Assembly (NCBI RefSeq): GCF_042666655.1
Contig: NZ_JBHTDE010000002.1
Span: 434,001-498,000, forward strand
Reading direction: 5' to 3'
DNA from: Paracraurococcus sp042666655
Lineage (GTDB): Bacteria > Pseudomonadota > Alphaproteobacteria > Acetobacterales > Acetobacteraceae
DNA: 64,000 nucleotides
Notes under the pieces: generated by a model
What the model saw: only the letters and a program-made list of their open reading frames with translations
Told to the model about the DNA's origin: nothing
The model's database searches: none
Position numbers and translations under genes: made by a program
In this document: positions 19,385 to 28,626 of the stretch, piece after piece
How positions within the stretch are numbered: the stretch's first letter is position 1
Layout of the letters: every line of letters starts with the position of its first letter

Positions 19385-19561
19385 GTGGCCCAGACCACCG
19401 AACCGCTATCCGCCCTGGCCGCCGAGGGCGCGACCCTGGCCCTGCCGCTGCGCGGCCAGATTGCACTACGGCTGGTGGACATTTCCATGGTCATGCTGCG
19501 GGTCGCCGCCATCGTGGTGCTCCTGTCGCCCCTCCTGGGCGTTGCCATCCTGCTCGGGTGA
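19385..19561 (+). CDS. Possible small single-pass membrane protein
   Basis: This encodes 58 residues from GTG 19385, beginning VAQTTEPLSALAAEGATLAL and ending in one hydrophobic helix of about 22 residues (VAAIVVLLSPLLGVAILLG). Third codon positions are overwhelmingly G or C, and AGGA lies about eight bases before the GTG, which argues for a real gene. An upstream GTG at 19313 would give 82 residues. No family is recognised. It may simply be a small protein of the capsule locus. Confidence 0.5.
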   Translation: MAQTTEPLSALAAEGATLALPLRGQIALRLVDISMVMLRVAAIVVLLSPLLGVAILLG

Positions 19562-19635
19562 TATTCATGGAGGGTTAAGCGCTCGCCGCCCCCGGCAGCG
19601 GCACATGGTCCCCAGCCGGGGCGTTTTGCGGCAGA

Positions 19636-21903
19636 ATGCCATCCGATATGACGAACCCTCAGGATTCGCGGATGGACATGCAACCCGACGAGATCGACCC
19701 GGCTGGCGGCCCATCCGAGGCGGATCGTCTGCTTGGCGAAGGTGATCGGTTGCGCGACCGCCGCGCCTGGGCCGACGCCGCCGAGGCCTACGGCCAATAT
19801 CTCCGCCTGCGCGGTGAGGACGGCCCGATCTGGGTCCAGTACGGCCACTGCCTGAAGGAATCCGGCGACCCCAAGGGCGCGTTGCTCTGTTACCGGGAGG
19901 CGGAAAAGCTGCTGCCCGACGACAGCGACCTGTGCTTGCAGATTGGCCACGCGCTCAAGCTGCTCGGTCGGACCGAGGAGGCGCTTGGCGCCTATGCCAT
20001 GGCGCTCAACCTCGACCCCGGCAACGTCGATGCCCAGCGCGAACTGCTGGGCGACGCCGCCGTCCTACCCCCTGCACCCCTGCCGGCGGCCGCCCTAGCG
20101 CCCATCCCGGCGACGCCGCCGGTCGCGGCGGTTCCATACGGTGCGGCAGCGGTCGCCGCGACCGGCGCGCCGCTGGTCTTCGACGCCTCGGACCTGTTCG
20201 ACTATTTCCGCCACAACCGCGCGCCGACCGGCATCCAGCGCGTGCAGCTCAACGTCATCCGCGCGGCCTTGCAGGACGCCACCGACCTGCCGGTCTCGGT
20301 GGCCGCCTTCGACCCGGCCAGCGGCGCCTGGAAACCGGTACCTACGGCGCTGTTCCTCGACCTCGCGCGGCTCTCCGCCACGGCGACCGACACCGCCGAG
20401 CCGGACTGGGCCGCCGCGGTCGCCGCGATGGGCCAGGTCCTGCGGAGCAGCCAGGCGCTCGACTTCGGCGCAGGCAGTACGCTGGTCAACCTTGGCACCT
20501 CCTGGTGGATCCCGGACTACCTCCGCCAGGTGCGGGAGGCCAAGGCACGGCATGGCATCCGCTACGTTCCCTTCCTGCACGACTGCATCCCGCTGCTGGT
20601 GCCTGAGCATTGTGCCGAGGGGCTGGTGGATGAGTTCGCCCGCTGGTTTGCCGGGCTCTGCCTGCATGCCGATGCGGTGCTGGCCAATTCCGACTGCACC
20701 AGGGGCGATTTCGAGCGGCTGCGAGAGGCCGTCTTGCCCGGGACCGCGATCCCCTGCCGCACCGTCCCGCTGGACGGCAGGCCGGACCCGGTCGAGCCCG
20801 GCTCGCTCCCGGCCGTCCTGCGCGACGGCCGTCGCTTCGTGCTTTCGGTCGGCACCATCGAATCGCGCAAGAACCACCTTCTGGTCTTCCAGGCCTGGCT
20901 GACCCTGGTGCGGCGTCATGGCGCTGAGGCGGTGCCCGACCTGGTCTGCGTCGGCAAGCTGGGCTGGCTGGCGGAGGAAGCGCTGCGGCTGCATGCCCGC
21001 TCCGCGATCCTGCGGACCAAGGTCCATCTGCTGCAGGACGTGCCGGACACCGGACTGGCGGCGCTGTACCGCGACTGCCTCTTCACGCTCTACAACAGCT
21101 TCTACGAGGGCTGGGGCCTGCCGGTCACCGAGAGCCTCTCGCATGGCAAGGTGCCGCTGGTGCCGGAGCATTCGGGCCTGCGCGAATCGGGCGCCGCCGG
21201 CGCCGTCTTCTTCGCCCCGAACAGCGAGCCCGACCTGGTCGCGCAGCTCTGGCGATTGAGCAGCGACGCCAACCACCGGGCGGCCTTGGAGGCCCGGATC
21301 GCCGAGCGCCTGCGGCTGAGGAGCTGGGCCGAGATCGCGACGCAGGTGGTGCGCGACGCGGCCGCGGCTGATTCGCCGGGCCTGCCGGCGCCGCTTGTCC
21401 GGCTGCCCCTTCCGCTCGGCCAGGCGCATCCGATCGGCCTCCTGCCGGGGCCCGAGCCGGTGCTGGCCATGGCGGTCGCCGATGCGCTGCGGGAAGGCCC
21501 AGGCTGGTCGCCCGCCGAGCCTTGGGGGGCCTGGGCCCGGCCCGGCGAGAGCCGGCTCCGCCTGCCGTTGCCGGTCGAGGCCACCGGGACGGCGTTGCGG
21601 GTCTATCTCGAGATCCAGGCGCCTGGCGAGCCGGCGGTCTTCGTGCTGCGCGCCGGGCGCGCGGGGGGCGCGGCGCCAGTGGCGCTGCGGCAGGAAACCG
21701 GCGCTGCGGAGCGACTGTTTGCGATGCTCACCGTGCCGGAGGGTGGGGCCGACGAGCTGGTCGTATCGATCGACGGTGCCTATGCGGCGGCGATCGGTGC
21801 GACGCGGGTCGGCATCTGCAGCCTGATGGTCTGCCGGGCCGACGATCACGCGGCGCGGCTCGACTACCTCGAAAGCCGGGCGCTGGCACGGCTGCCGGGA
21901 TAG
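19636..21903 (+). CDS. TPR-containing glycosyltransferase
   Basis: This is a 755-residue multidomain protein. Residues 30-135 hold about three TPR helices (IWVQYGHCLKESGDPKGALL; CLQIGHALKLLGRTEEALGA). A short Pro/Ala-rich linker follows. Residues 175-575 form a GT4-type domain with NRAPTGIQRVQLNVI, PFLHDCIPLLVPEH, VGTIESRKNHLLVFQAW and NSFYEGWGLPVTESLSHGKV (catalytic glutamates). The last 170 residues look like a beta-rich accessory domain. The TPR part may hold protein partners of the capsule assembly complex. It is transcribed toward the kpsD-like gene and lies alone on the plus strand in the capsule locus. The start could also be the ATG at 19648. Confidence 0.87.
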   Translation: MPSDMTNPQDSRMDMQPDEIDPAGGPSEADRLLGEGDRLRDRRAWADAAEAYGQYLRLRGEDGPIWVQYGHCLKESGDPKGALLCYREAEKLLPDDSDLCLQIGHALKLLGRTEEALGAYAMALNLDPGNVDAQRELLGDAAVLPPAPLPAAALAPIPATPPVAAVPYGAAAVAATGAPLVFDASDLFDYFRHNRAPTGIQRVQLNVIRAALQDATDLPVSVAAFDPASGAWKPVPTALFLDLARLSATATDTAEPDWAAAVAAMGQVLRSSQALDFGAGSTLVNLGTSWWIPDYLRQVREAKARHGIRYVPFLHDCIPLLVPEHCAEGLVDEFARWFAGLCLHADAVLANSDCTRGDFERLREAVLPGTAIPCRTVPLDGRPDPVEPGSLPAVLRDGRRFVLSVGTIESRKNHLLVFQAWLTLVRRHGAEAVPDLVCVGKLGWLAEEALRLHARSAILRTKVHLLQDVPDTGLAALYRDCLFTLYNSFYEGWGLPVTESLSHGKVPLVPEHSGLRESGAAGAVFFAPNSEPDLVAQLWRLSSDANHRAALEARIAERLRLRSWAEIATQVVRDAAAADSPGLPAPLVRLPLPLGQAHPIGLLPGPEPVLAMAVADALREGPGWSPAEPWGAWARPGESRLRLPLPVEATGTALRVYLEIQAPGEPAVFVLRAGRAGGAAPVALRQETGAAERLFAMLTVPEGGADELVVSIDGAYAAAIGATRVGICSLMVCRADDHAARLDYLESRALARLPG

Positions 21904-21936
21904 GGCCGGGGCAGCGCGCCCGCCGCCCCGCCACGC

Positions 21937-23691
21937 CTACAGGAAGATCCGCGTCGCCACCGCGATCTGGTAGATCAGCCCGAGCAGGTCGCTGCCGATC
22001 TGGAAGACCTTGGGATCGAGCTTCGGCAGCACGATCAGCTCGTCGCCCGGCCGCGGCATTTCCGCCGGGTCGAGCACCAGCTCGCCGCTCGCCCGCCGGA
22101 TCATCAGCGAGCTGTCGTTGCCGCGCGGCGCGTAACCCCCGGCCGCCTTGACGTAATCGGCCAGCTTCATCTCCGGCCGCCAGACCACGGCGCGCGGCGC
22201 CGTCACCTCGCCGGCGACGAGCACGGTCTGCGACTTCTCCGGGATGACGATGACGTCGCCATCCTCCAGCCGCACCGGGGCGCAGTGGCCCTGGTTGTCC
22301 ACCACCACCAGCCGGCCTTCCGGCTGGGTGCGGCGGGCTCGCTGGATGTAGGAGGAGACCAGGTTGGCCTCCGAGGCGCGGATCGCCGCGACCCCGGTGG
22401 TCGGGGACACGGCGAGGAACAACTGCCGTTCCAGCCGGTCCAGCGCCTCATCGATCGCCCGGCGCTGCTGCTGCGCGACCGAGGGCCGCAGCAGGAAGAC
22501 CGACCGCGTGTCGGCCAGGACCGGGTCCACCGCCACATAGTCGAGCAACTGGCAAAGCTGCGCGTCACGGTCGGCGACCAGGACGGAGGGGCCGATCCGG
22601 CTGCCCTCGATGGTCACGCGGACGGTGCGGGCCGGGCTGTCGGTGATGAAGCTGACGGTATCCTGGTCCTGCAGGGTCAGGCCCTGCAGCTCCGCCAGGG
22701 TTGCGTAGCGTGAGAAGGGCTGGCCGCCGCGGGTGCCCTTCACCACCGCATTGGTGGCGGAGGGCAGGGGGCGGGCGTAGTCGACCAGCTCGCGGCCGGT
22801 CATGGCACGGCCGGGCACCTCGAACATATAGTTGTTGCGCACCGCGCCATCGGCGCCCACCACGGCGCGCTGCCGGGCGACCACCACCGTGTCGCCTTCC
22901 TGCAGGCGGATCTGCGGCAGCCGGCCCTCGATCAGGAAGCGGTAGAGATCGACATTGGCCACCGTGCGGCCGCCGCGCTGCACGGCGATCTCGCGGTAGG
23001 AGCCGCGGCCAGGATCGACGCCGCCCGAGCGCACCAGGAAGTCCACCACGCTGTCGGCGGCCGAGCCTGCATAACGGCCCGGCGTGCGGACGAAGCCGGT
23101 GACGAAGACGCCGATCCGCTGGGTCGACAGCAGCACGGCATAGACCTGCACCTGGTTGGTGTAGACCTTCTGCACCTCGGCCTCGACCGTCCGCTGCAGG
23201 TCGCCGGCGCGGGTGCCGGCGACGCGGATCGGGCCGATATTCGGCAGGAAGAGCATCCCCGAAGGGTCGACCTGGCCGACCACCTCGGCCTCCACCGCCC
23301 CCCAGACGCGGACCGAGACGCGGTCGCCGGGGACGATGACGTAATTGGGGTTTGGCGCATCGCTGACCGCGGAGGCTTCGCGGGTAAAGAGCGAGGCGCC
23401 GAAGACCGCGGTGGCGCCGGCCACCCGGCTGCCGTCGCCGAGCGGGCCGACCGCGACCGGGCCGCCTTCCGACTGCGTCTCGCTGCCGGTGCGGTTCAGC
23501 ACGCGGTCCGGCCCGACCAGGTTGGGCAGCGACTGGGTCACGCCCTGCGAAGGGGCGAGGGCCCCGCCGGGCCTCGGCCCGAGCAGGGAGTTGGTCTGCA
23601 TCTGCTGCAACGACTGGAAGGGGGTCTGTGCCCCGGCGCCGGCCGCGGCCAGCAGTCCCGCAGCGACCAGGAAACCAAGCTTACGATGCAT
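21937..23691 (-). CDS. Outer-membrane polysaccharide export protein (KpsD/Wza type)
   Basis: This 584-residue periplasmic/outer-membrane protein exports capsular polysaccharide. A signal peptide is visible (MHRKLGFLVAAGLLAAAGAG, cleaved before QTPFQ) without a lipobox cysteine. The poly-export domain follows (YVIVPGDRVSVRVWGAVEAE), then several SLBB-type domains (VFVTGFVRTPGRYAGSAADS; LVAGEVTAPRAVVWRPEMKL). The C-terminus has a hydrophobic stretch, LLGLIYQIAVATRIFL. The length fits the KpsD group. The start overlaps the end of the kpsE-like gene by 11 bases, so it is the last gene of the lipoprotein-kpsM-kpsT-kpsE-kpsD unit. The longer frame to 23793 is a shadow. Confidence 0.9.
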   Translation of the reverse strand: MHRKLGFLVAAGLLAAAGAGAQTPFQSLQQMQTNSLLGPRPGGALAPSQGVTQSLPNLVGPDRVLNRTGSETQSEGGPVAVGPLGDGSRVAGATAVFGASLFTREASAVSDAPNPNYVIVPGDRVSVRVWGAVEAEVVGQVDPSGMLFLPNIGPIRVAGTRAGDLQRTVEAEVQKVYTNQVQVYAVLLSTQRIGVFVTGFVRTPGRYAGSAADSVVDFLVRSGGVDPGRGSYREIAVQRGGRTVANVDLYRFLIEGRLPQIRLQEGDTVVVARQRAVVGADGAVRNNYMFEVPGRAMTGRELVDYARPLPSATNAVVKGTRGGQPFSRYATLAELQGLTLQDQDTVSFITDSPARTVRVTIEGSRIGPSVLVADRDAQLCQLLDYVAVDPVLADTRSVFLLRPSVAQQQRRAIDEALDRLERQLFLAVSPTTGVAAIRASEANLVSSYIQRARRTQPEGRLVVVDNQGHCAPVRLEDGDVIVIPEKSQTVLVAGEVTAPRAVVWRPEMKLADYVKAAGGYAPRGNDSSLMIRRASGELVLDPAEMPRPGDELIVLPKLDPKVFQIGSDLLGLIYQIAVATRIFL

Positions 23692-24880
23692 GTTCGCGCA
23701 TTCCCGCGATGAGCAGCCAGGCCAGGCCGTAGGCCACGGAAAGGCAGGCGAAGACATACAGGACGGACAGGATGGCCTTCGGGTAGCGCGCATACTCGGC
23801 CATGTTCGGCTCGACGACCCGCAGCAGGAAGATCTGCTGCCGCAGCGCGTCGCCGCGCGCCCGCTCCAGCGAGGCGGTGGCGGAGGCGAGCTGCGCCCGG
23901 GCCAGTTCCTGCTCGACGCCGAGCCGCTCGTATTCCCCGACCTGCTGCGAGACGCCGTCGGTGCTGTCGCCCAGGCGGCGGCGCTCCTCAGCGATTTGGC
24001 CGATCAGACCCTCGGCGCGGTTGCGCAGCTGCAGCAGCCGCGGGTTGTCGGCCCGGGCGAAGCGCTGCGCTTCGGCCAGCTCGGCCCGGGCCTGGGCCAG
24101 CGCGCCTTCCAGCTTGCCGATGGTTTCCAGCGAATAGCCGGCGGACCGGGTCGGGTCGACGGCGCGGGCGCGCTCGCGGAACGTGCCGACCGCGAGCTGG
24201 GCGGCGGTGAGCCGGCCCTCGGCCCGCGTCACCTCATCCCGCGCCACGCGTAGCCCGTCCTCCTGCAGCCGGCGGTTCAGCATGTTCACCAGCTCCTCCG
24301 ATAGGGTGAGGAGATGCCGGGCAATGATCTGGCTATCCTCCGGCCGGAAACTGCGGACCCGCAGCGCGGTGATGCCGCTGGTGGTGTCGTATTCGGCCGA
24401 GGTCATGCGACGGAAATAATCGAGTAGCCGCTCGGCCGTCGGGGCCTCCCACCACAGTCGGGCTATGGGGTCGGCCTCCGGCCGGCGGAAGATGTCGACC
24501 AGCGGCAGGCGCTGGCGCAGCGCGGCGACGGCGTCGTGCGACTGCAGATAGTCGCGCACGCCCATAGCCTCCTCGGAGGCCGGCTTGAAGCCGGCGCTTT
24601 GCGCCATCTCCGCCATGGCGCCGCCGCCGCCGCCACCGCCGGAGCGGCCGCGGACGATGAAGCGGGCTTCCGATTCAAACTGCGGCGCGGCGATGCCGAA
24701 CAGATAGAGGGCCGCCAATGCGGTCGGCAACAGCACCGTCACCGAGAAGGCGTTGCGCTTCACGAACCGGCGCAGCCGCGCCGTGAGGCCCGGCATCGCC
24801 ACCGGCCCCGACCAGCCGGCCGGGTCGATTGCTGCGTCAGGCAGCCTTGTAGACGGCGATTGCTTCGTCCAGATCGTCAT
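23681..24880 (-). CDS. kpsE: Capsule export inner-membrane polysaccharide co-polymerase (KpsE type)
   Basis: This 399-residue inner-membrane protein spans the periplasm and links the ABC exporter to the outer-membrane channel. Two membrane helices bracket a long periplasmic part: FSVTVLLPTALAALYLFGIA at about residues 45-64 and ILSVLYVFACLSVAYGLAWL near the end. Between them are ESEARFIVRGRSG, a run of glycines at about residues 82-88, and a coiled coil rich in A, E and R. FLLRVVEPNMAEYARYPK precedes the second helix, as in the family. ATG 24880 overlaps the kpsT end by 44 bases. M29 at 24796 would avoid that overlap, so the start is uncertain. Confidence 0.9.
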   Translation of the reverse strand: MTIWTKQSPSTRLPDAAIDPAGWSGPVAMPGLTARLRRFVKRNAFSVTVLLPTALAALYLFGIAAPQFESEARFIVRGRSGGGGGGGAMAEMAQSAGFKPASEEAMGVRDYLQSHDAVAALRQRLPLVDIFRRPEADPIARLWWEAPTAERLLDYFRRMTSAEYDTTSGITALRVRSFRPEDSQIIARHLLTLSEELVNMLNRRLQEDGLRVARDEVTRAEGRLTAAQLAVGTFRERARAVDPTRSAGYSLETIGKLEGALAQARAELAEAQRFARADNPRLLQLRNRAEGLIGQIAEERRRLGDSTDGVSQQVGEYERLGVEQELARAQLASATASLERARGDALRQQIFLLRVVEPNMAEYARYPKAILSVLYVFACLSVAYGLAWLLIAGMREHAS

Positions 24881-25484
24881 AGCGGGTCAACCTACCATCC
24901 TGGAGGATTGCTGCGGTCTTGCAGAAGGCCCGCACGGTTTCAGCCTGGTGGGACACCAGCAGCAGGGCGCTGCGGGCATTGAGGTCGGCGAGCGCGGCAC
25001 GCGCCCGTTCGCCGAATTTGCTGTCGCCGACGGCGATCGCCTCATCGACGAGGTAACAGTCGAAATGCACCGCGAGCGAGAGCGAGAAGCCGAGCCGCAT
25101 GATCATGCCGGACGAATAGGTCCGCACCGGCATGCGGAAGTAGTTGCCGAGATCGGCGAAATCCTCGACGAAGTCGACGACCTCCTGGATCGGCTTGTCG
25201 TAGATCCGGGCGATGAAGCGGGCATTGTCCGCGCCGGAGATGCTGTAGTGCATGGCGCCGGCGAAGCCGAGTGGCCAGGAGACGCTCATCCGCCGCTCGA
25301 TCCGGCCGCTGTTTGGGTATTCCACCCCGGCGATCAGCCGCAAGAGCGTGGTCTTGCCGGCGCCGTTGCGGCCGAGGATGCCGACCTTCTCGCCGGGCGC
25401 GAAGGTAATGTTGACGCCACGCAGCACTTCCTTGGCGCCGAAATGCGTCTTGTAGCTTTTGTGGACGTCCTGCATGCGGATCAT
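24837..25484 (-). CDS. kpsT: Capsule polysaccharide ABC transporter ATP-binding protein
   Basis: This 215-residue ATPase energises export of the capsular polysaccharide through KpsM. Walker A is GRNGAGKTT (about residues 38-46), the signature region is TYSSGMIMRLGFSL, and Walker B is CYLVDEAIAVGD, the form typical of KpsT/Wzt-type exporters. The H-loop is LLLVSHQ. The length matches KpsT and lacks the C-terminal carbohydrate-binding domain of Wzt, which favours the capsule (group 2) type. It starts six bases after the kpsM stop. Confidence 0.94.
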   Translation of the reverse strand: MIRMQDVHKSYKTHFGAKEVLRGVNITFAPGEKVGILGRNGAGKTTLLRLIAGVEYPNSGRIERRMSVSWPLGFAGAMHYSISGADNARFIARIYDKPIQEVVDFVEDFADLGNYFRMPVRTYSSGMIMRLGFSLSLAVHFDCYLVDEAIAVGDSKFGERARAALADLNARSALLLVSHQAETVRAFCKTAAILQDGRLTRYDDLDEAIAVYKAA

Positions 25485-25490
25485 GGCGGC

Positions 25491-26288
25491 TCACACGACC
25501 AGGTGCCGGCGGGCCTTCCGGATGGCCGCCATGCCGAGCAGGTTGAGCACCACGATCGAGGCCAGGACGTAGGCGATATCAAACGTCGTCGGTACCAAGG
25601 TGCCGTACAGGCCGTAGCGTACCATCTCGAAGCAATGGACGGTGGGGATCAGCAAGGCCGCCGCCTGCAGGTCGGAAGGTAGCCAGAACACCATGAAGAA
25701 GGCGCCGGTCAGCGGCATGCACAGGTATACGGCCAGATGCGTCACGCGCTCGAACAGCTCGGTGTAGACGCTGCCGGCGGCGATCAGGAAGGCAAGGCCC
25801 TGAGCCAAGCCGAGCATCAGCAGCATGCCAAGCACGATCAGCCCCGGCTCCCGCGGCCAGTCGCCAAGCACCGCGCCGAACAAAACGAGATATGCCATCA
25901 AGGCGATGCCGACCGCCGCGAACTCCAGCAGGTGACGCGACAGCATGATATCGAGGATGGTGACGTGCCGATGGTACAGCAGCGACTGGTTGCCAGCGAT
26001 GCCGACCGGGGCGCGGTTCACGATGCCGCGGAACAGGTAGAAGGGGATGTAGCCAACCACCCAGAAGACGAAGGGGTTGAGCCCGCCCGGCATGCTGTGG
26101 CCGGAGGCCAGGTGCAGCGCCCCGATCACCCCGCCGAGCATCATCGGTTCGAGGAAAAGCCAGACATAGCCGAGATTGTCGCGGCCGAACCGGGTGCCCA
26201 TCTCGCGCAGCGTGAGCGCGCCGATCACCCGCGTCTGGATCCGGAAGCAGGACCAGAGGCTGGCCTGCGGGCCGACGACGCTGCTCAC
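25491..26288 (-). CDS. kpsM: Capsule polysaccharide ABC transporter permease
   Basis: This is a 265-residue ABC-2 type permease with about six membrane helices, forming the inner-membrane channel for the capsule chain. Typical ABC-2 features are LTLREMGTRFGRDNLGYVWL near the N-terminus and a C-terminal VLNLLGMAAIRKARRHLVV. GTG 26288 is chosen because it overlaps the TGA of the lipoprotein gene by four bases (GTGA); the longer frame to 26405 lies inside that gene. It is coupled to the lipoprotein upstream and to kpsT downstream. Confidence 0.93.
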   Translation of the reverse strand: MSSVVGPQASLWSCFRIQTRVIGALTLREMGTRFGRDNLGYVWLFLEPMMLGGVIGALHLASGHSMPGGLNPFVFWVVGYIPFYLFRGIVNRAPVGIAGNQSLLYHRHVTILDIMLSRHLLEFAAVGIALMAYLVLFGAVLGDWPREPGLIVLGMLLMLGLAQGLAFLIAAGSVYTELFERVTHLAVYLCMPLTGAFFMVFWLPSDLQAAALLIPTVHCFEMVRYGLYGTLVPTTFDIAYVLASIVVLNLLGMAAIRKARRHLVV

Positions 26289-26683
26289 GGCCGCGCCGCG
26301 CCGCTTCCCAGCAGCAGCGGCCGCGCCGCAACCCACTGGCCATCGGCCTGGCAGAGCAGACTGGCTTGGCCGCCATATCCGGCACCCAGGATCACTTCCC
26401 GGCATTCCCGGCCGCTGGCGGCGGCATAGGCCCGCACCACGCGAGCCTGGGTGCTGCGCCCATCGGCCAACACCACGGTCCCGGACTGGCCAGGCGCCGC
26501 GCCGGCGATGAAGGCACCGAGCGGGTCTTGCTGCACCGCGGCCACCGAGGGAGGGGACGCCGCAAGCGTCGACGATGGCCCGCCGACACTGCAGCCAGCG
26601 AGGAAGAACAGCGCTCCGAGTAGCGCAAGCCGGGTGGAAGTCGCCATGGTTGGACGCCCAGAGGCGCCCGAGACAAAAATCAT
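26285..26683 (-). CDS. Putative lipoprotein at the head of the capsule export operon
   Basis: This encodes 132 residues from ATG 26683 (GGAGG ten bases upstream) or 120 from ATG 26647. The segment MATSTRLALLGALFFLAGCS is a lipoprotein signal with an LAGC lipobox, so the mature protein should be membrane-anchored in the cell envelope. The mature part has TVVLADGRSTQARVVRAYAA and an ECREVILGAGYGGQASLLC stretch with two more cysteines, which could form a disulphide. No firm family is recognised. It overlaps kpsM by four bases and should be made with it. It may assist assembly of the export complex. Confidence 0.75.
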   Translation of the reverse strand: MIFVSGASGRPTMATSTRLALLGALFFLAGCSVGGPSSTLAASPPSVAAVQQDPLGAFIAGAAPGQSGTVVLADGRSTQARVVRAYAAASGRECREVILGAGYGGQASLLCQADGQWVAARPLLLGSGAARP

Positions 26684-26772
26684 GTGTTCGCAGCCTCCGC
26701 TGCTTCCTCTACCAAATAGTGTGTGAGGAGCAACCCAATTCCTTTGAACGTTAGTGAACCTTCCCGATCGGC

Positions 26773-28626
26773 GTGGCCTGGATGACGCGGATCGGATCGC
26801 GCGCGCTTGGCTGGTTCCGTCCCGGCCGGCATCCCCTGCGGCCGCTCCAGCTTAACCGGCCGAAGCTTGACGCTTTCTTCCCGGAAAATGGATGGGAGGG
26901 GTCGTGCGACGAGGGACCCTTCCGCGCCCCCCACTTCGGTGCGGCCTGGGCGCCGGTCGCGCTGCTTGCCAAGCCACTCATGGGAGCGATCGAGACGGGG
27001 CTGGCGGGCGCCGGGCCGGATGCCGAGGCCCGGGCGGCGGCGCGGGCCGTGATGACGCAGTTGCGGCTGGCGCGGGTCGGCGGTGCGCCCGGGCTGCCCG
27101 ACCCGGGGCCGGCCCGACTCGGCCAGTCCGCGGGGCGGGCCGTGCTGTTGCTGGACCCTGGCGATCCGGCCTGGGCCGCCGCCGCGCAGGCGATGCTGGC
27201 AGCGTTGATCGGACGCCCGGTGCTGGTCGCGCTCGACCCGGATGCACCGCCCGGCGCCCGCCCAGTGCTGGCCGCGGCCGGGGTGCCGGTGCTGCCCGGG
27301 AGGCTGGCGCCCTGGACGCTGCTCGACCTGGCAATCGAGTTGCACACGTTTTCGCCGCAGATGGCGCTGCTGGCCGGGGCGGCCGGCGTGCCGGCGTGGC
27401 TCGGTGGTGCCGTGCCCTGGGGCGGCGCCGCTCCGGAGGCTGCCTTCGCCGCCGTGCTGGCGGCGACGCGCTGGGCCGACCCGTTCCGCGACCGGCCCTC
27501 GACGCCGGCCGCGGGGATTGCCCAGCTGGCGGCCTGGCGGCAGGCCGAGGCGGCGAACCGCCGCATCGTCGCCTGCACCGGGATCGAGTGGTTCAAGCAC
27601 CGCGCCATGCTGGCGGCGCTCGCCAGCATGGCCGGCCCGCCGCGGATCGTCATGCGCGGCTCCACCGCGCTGCGGCTGGCGCGGCAGGAGGGGGGTGATG
27701 CGGCGGTCTGGGCCGCGGTGATGCCGGAGGATTTGCCGGCCCGGGCGGCGGCGGCCGGAGTCGGGCTGGTGCGGATCGAGGACGGCTTCCTGCGCTCCGC
27801 CGGGCTTGGCGTGCAGGGCGCGCGCGCGGCTTCCCTCGTACTGGACGGCAGCGGCATCCATTACGACCCTGCGGCGGAAAGCGACCTCGAGCGGCTCTTG
27901 GCGAATACGGATTTCGACGCGGCGCTGCTGACGCGCGCGGCGCAGCTTCGCGCCGCGATCATCGCGGCCGGGGTCACCAAGTACAACCTGCAGGGCGCGG
28001 CGCGGCTGCCGCACCTGCCAGCCGGACGCCGGGTGATCCTGGTGCCCGGCCAGGTGGAGGACGATGCGGCGGTGCGCCACGGCGGCAGCCGGCTGCGGAC
28101 CAATCTCGACCTGCTGCGGGCGGTGCGGGCGGAGAACCCGGATGCCATCATCCTGTACAAGCCGCATCCGGATGTGGAGGCCGGCATGCGGCGCGGCGCA
28201 GTGCCGCAGGCGGCCGCGATCGCAGACCACGTGCTGCGCGAGGTGCCGATCGGCCCACTCTACGGGCTGGCGCAGGAGGTGCACTGCCTGTCGAGCCTGT
28301 CGGGCTTCGAGGCGCTGCTGCGCGGCCTCAAGGTCGTCACCTGGGGGCGGCCCTTCTATGCCGGCTGGGGGCTGACCGAGGACCGCGACCCGCCGCCGCG
28401 GCGCGGACGCCCGCTGTCGCTCGACGCGCTGGTGGCCGGCGCGCTGATCCTGCACCTGCGTTGCATCGACCCGGTCACCGGGCTGCCCTGCCCGCCGGAG
28501 CTGCTGGTGGAGCGGCTGGCGATGCGGCGCGGCGCGCCGCCGCCGATCCCGCTGACGCCGGCGCCGCTACGCGCGCTGATCGCGCGCTGCTCGCGGGCCA
28601 TGGCGGGCTGGTGGACGGCGCGATAG
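26773..28626 (+). CDS. kpsC: KpsC/LpsZ-type capsule polysaccharide glycosyltransferase
   Basis: This 617-residue protein resembles KpsC, the enzyme that builds the Kdo linker joining the capsule to its lipid anchor at the cytoplasmic face. The C-terminal half is well conserved: IEWFKHRAML, RIEDGFLRSAGLGVQGARA, LVLDGSGIHYD, LVPGQVEDDAAVRHGG, ILYKPHPDVEAGMRRG and LSGFEALLRGLKVVTWGRPF. KpsC normally has two such glycosyltransferase units. Here the first 250 residues lack the hallmark EDGF and KPHPD motifs, so that half looks degenerate or replaced. The start (GTG 26773) is uncertain; ATG 26782 is close by and neither has a good ribosome site. It is divergent from the kps operon. Confidence 0.86.
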   Translation: MAWMTRIGSRALGWFRPGRHPLRPLQLNRPKLDAFFPENGWEGSCDEGPFRAPHFGAAWAPVALLAKPLMGAIETGLAGAGPDAEARAAARAVMTQLRLARVGGAPGLPDPGPARLGQSAGRAVLLLDPGDPAWAAAAQAMLAALIGRPVLVALDPDAPPGARPVLAAAGVPVLPGRLAPWTLLDLAIELHTFSPQMALLAGAAGVPAWLGGAVPWGGAAPEAAFAAVLAATRWADPFRDRPSTPAAGIAQLAAWRQAEAANRRIVACTGIEWFKHRAMLAALASMAGPPRIVMRGSTALRLARQEGGDAAVWAAVMPEDLPARAAAAGVGLVRIEDGFLRSAGLGVQGARAASLVLDGSGIHYDPAAESDLERLLANTDFDAALLTRAAQLRAAIIAAGVTKYNLQGAARLPHLPAGRRVILVPGQVEDDAAVRHGGSRLRTNLDLLRAVRAENPDAIILYKPHPDVEAGMRRGAVPQAAAIADHVLREVPIGPLYGLAQEVHCLSSLSGFEALLRGLKVVTWGRPFYAGWGLTEDRDPPPRRGRPLSLDALVAGALILHLRCIDPVTGLPCPPELLVERLAMRRGAPPPIPLTPAPLRALIARCSRAMAGWWTAR

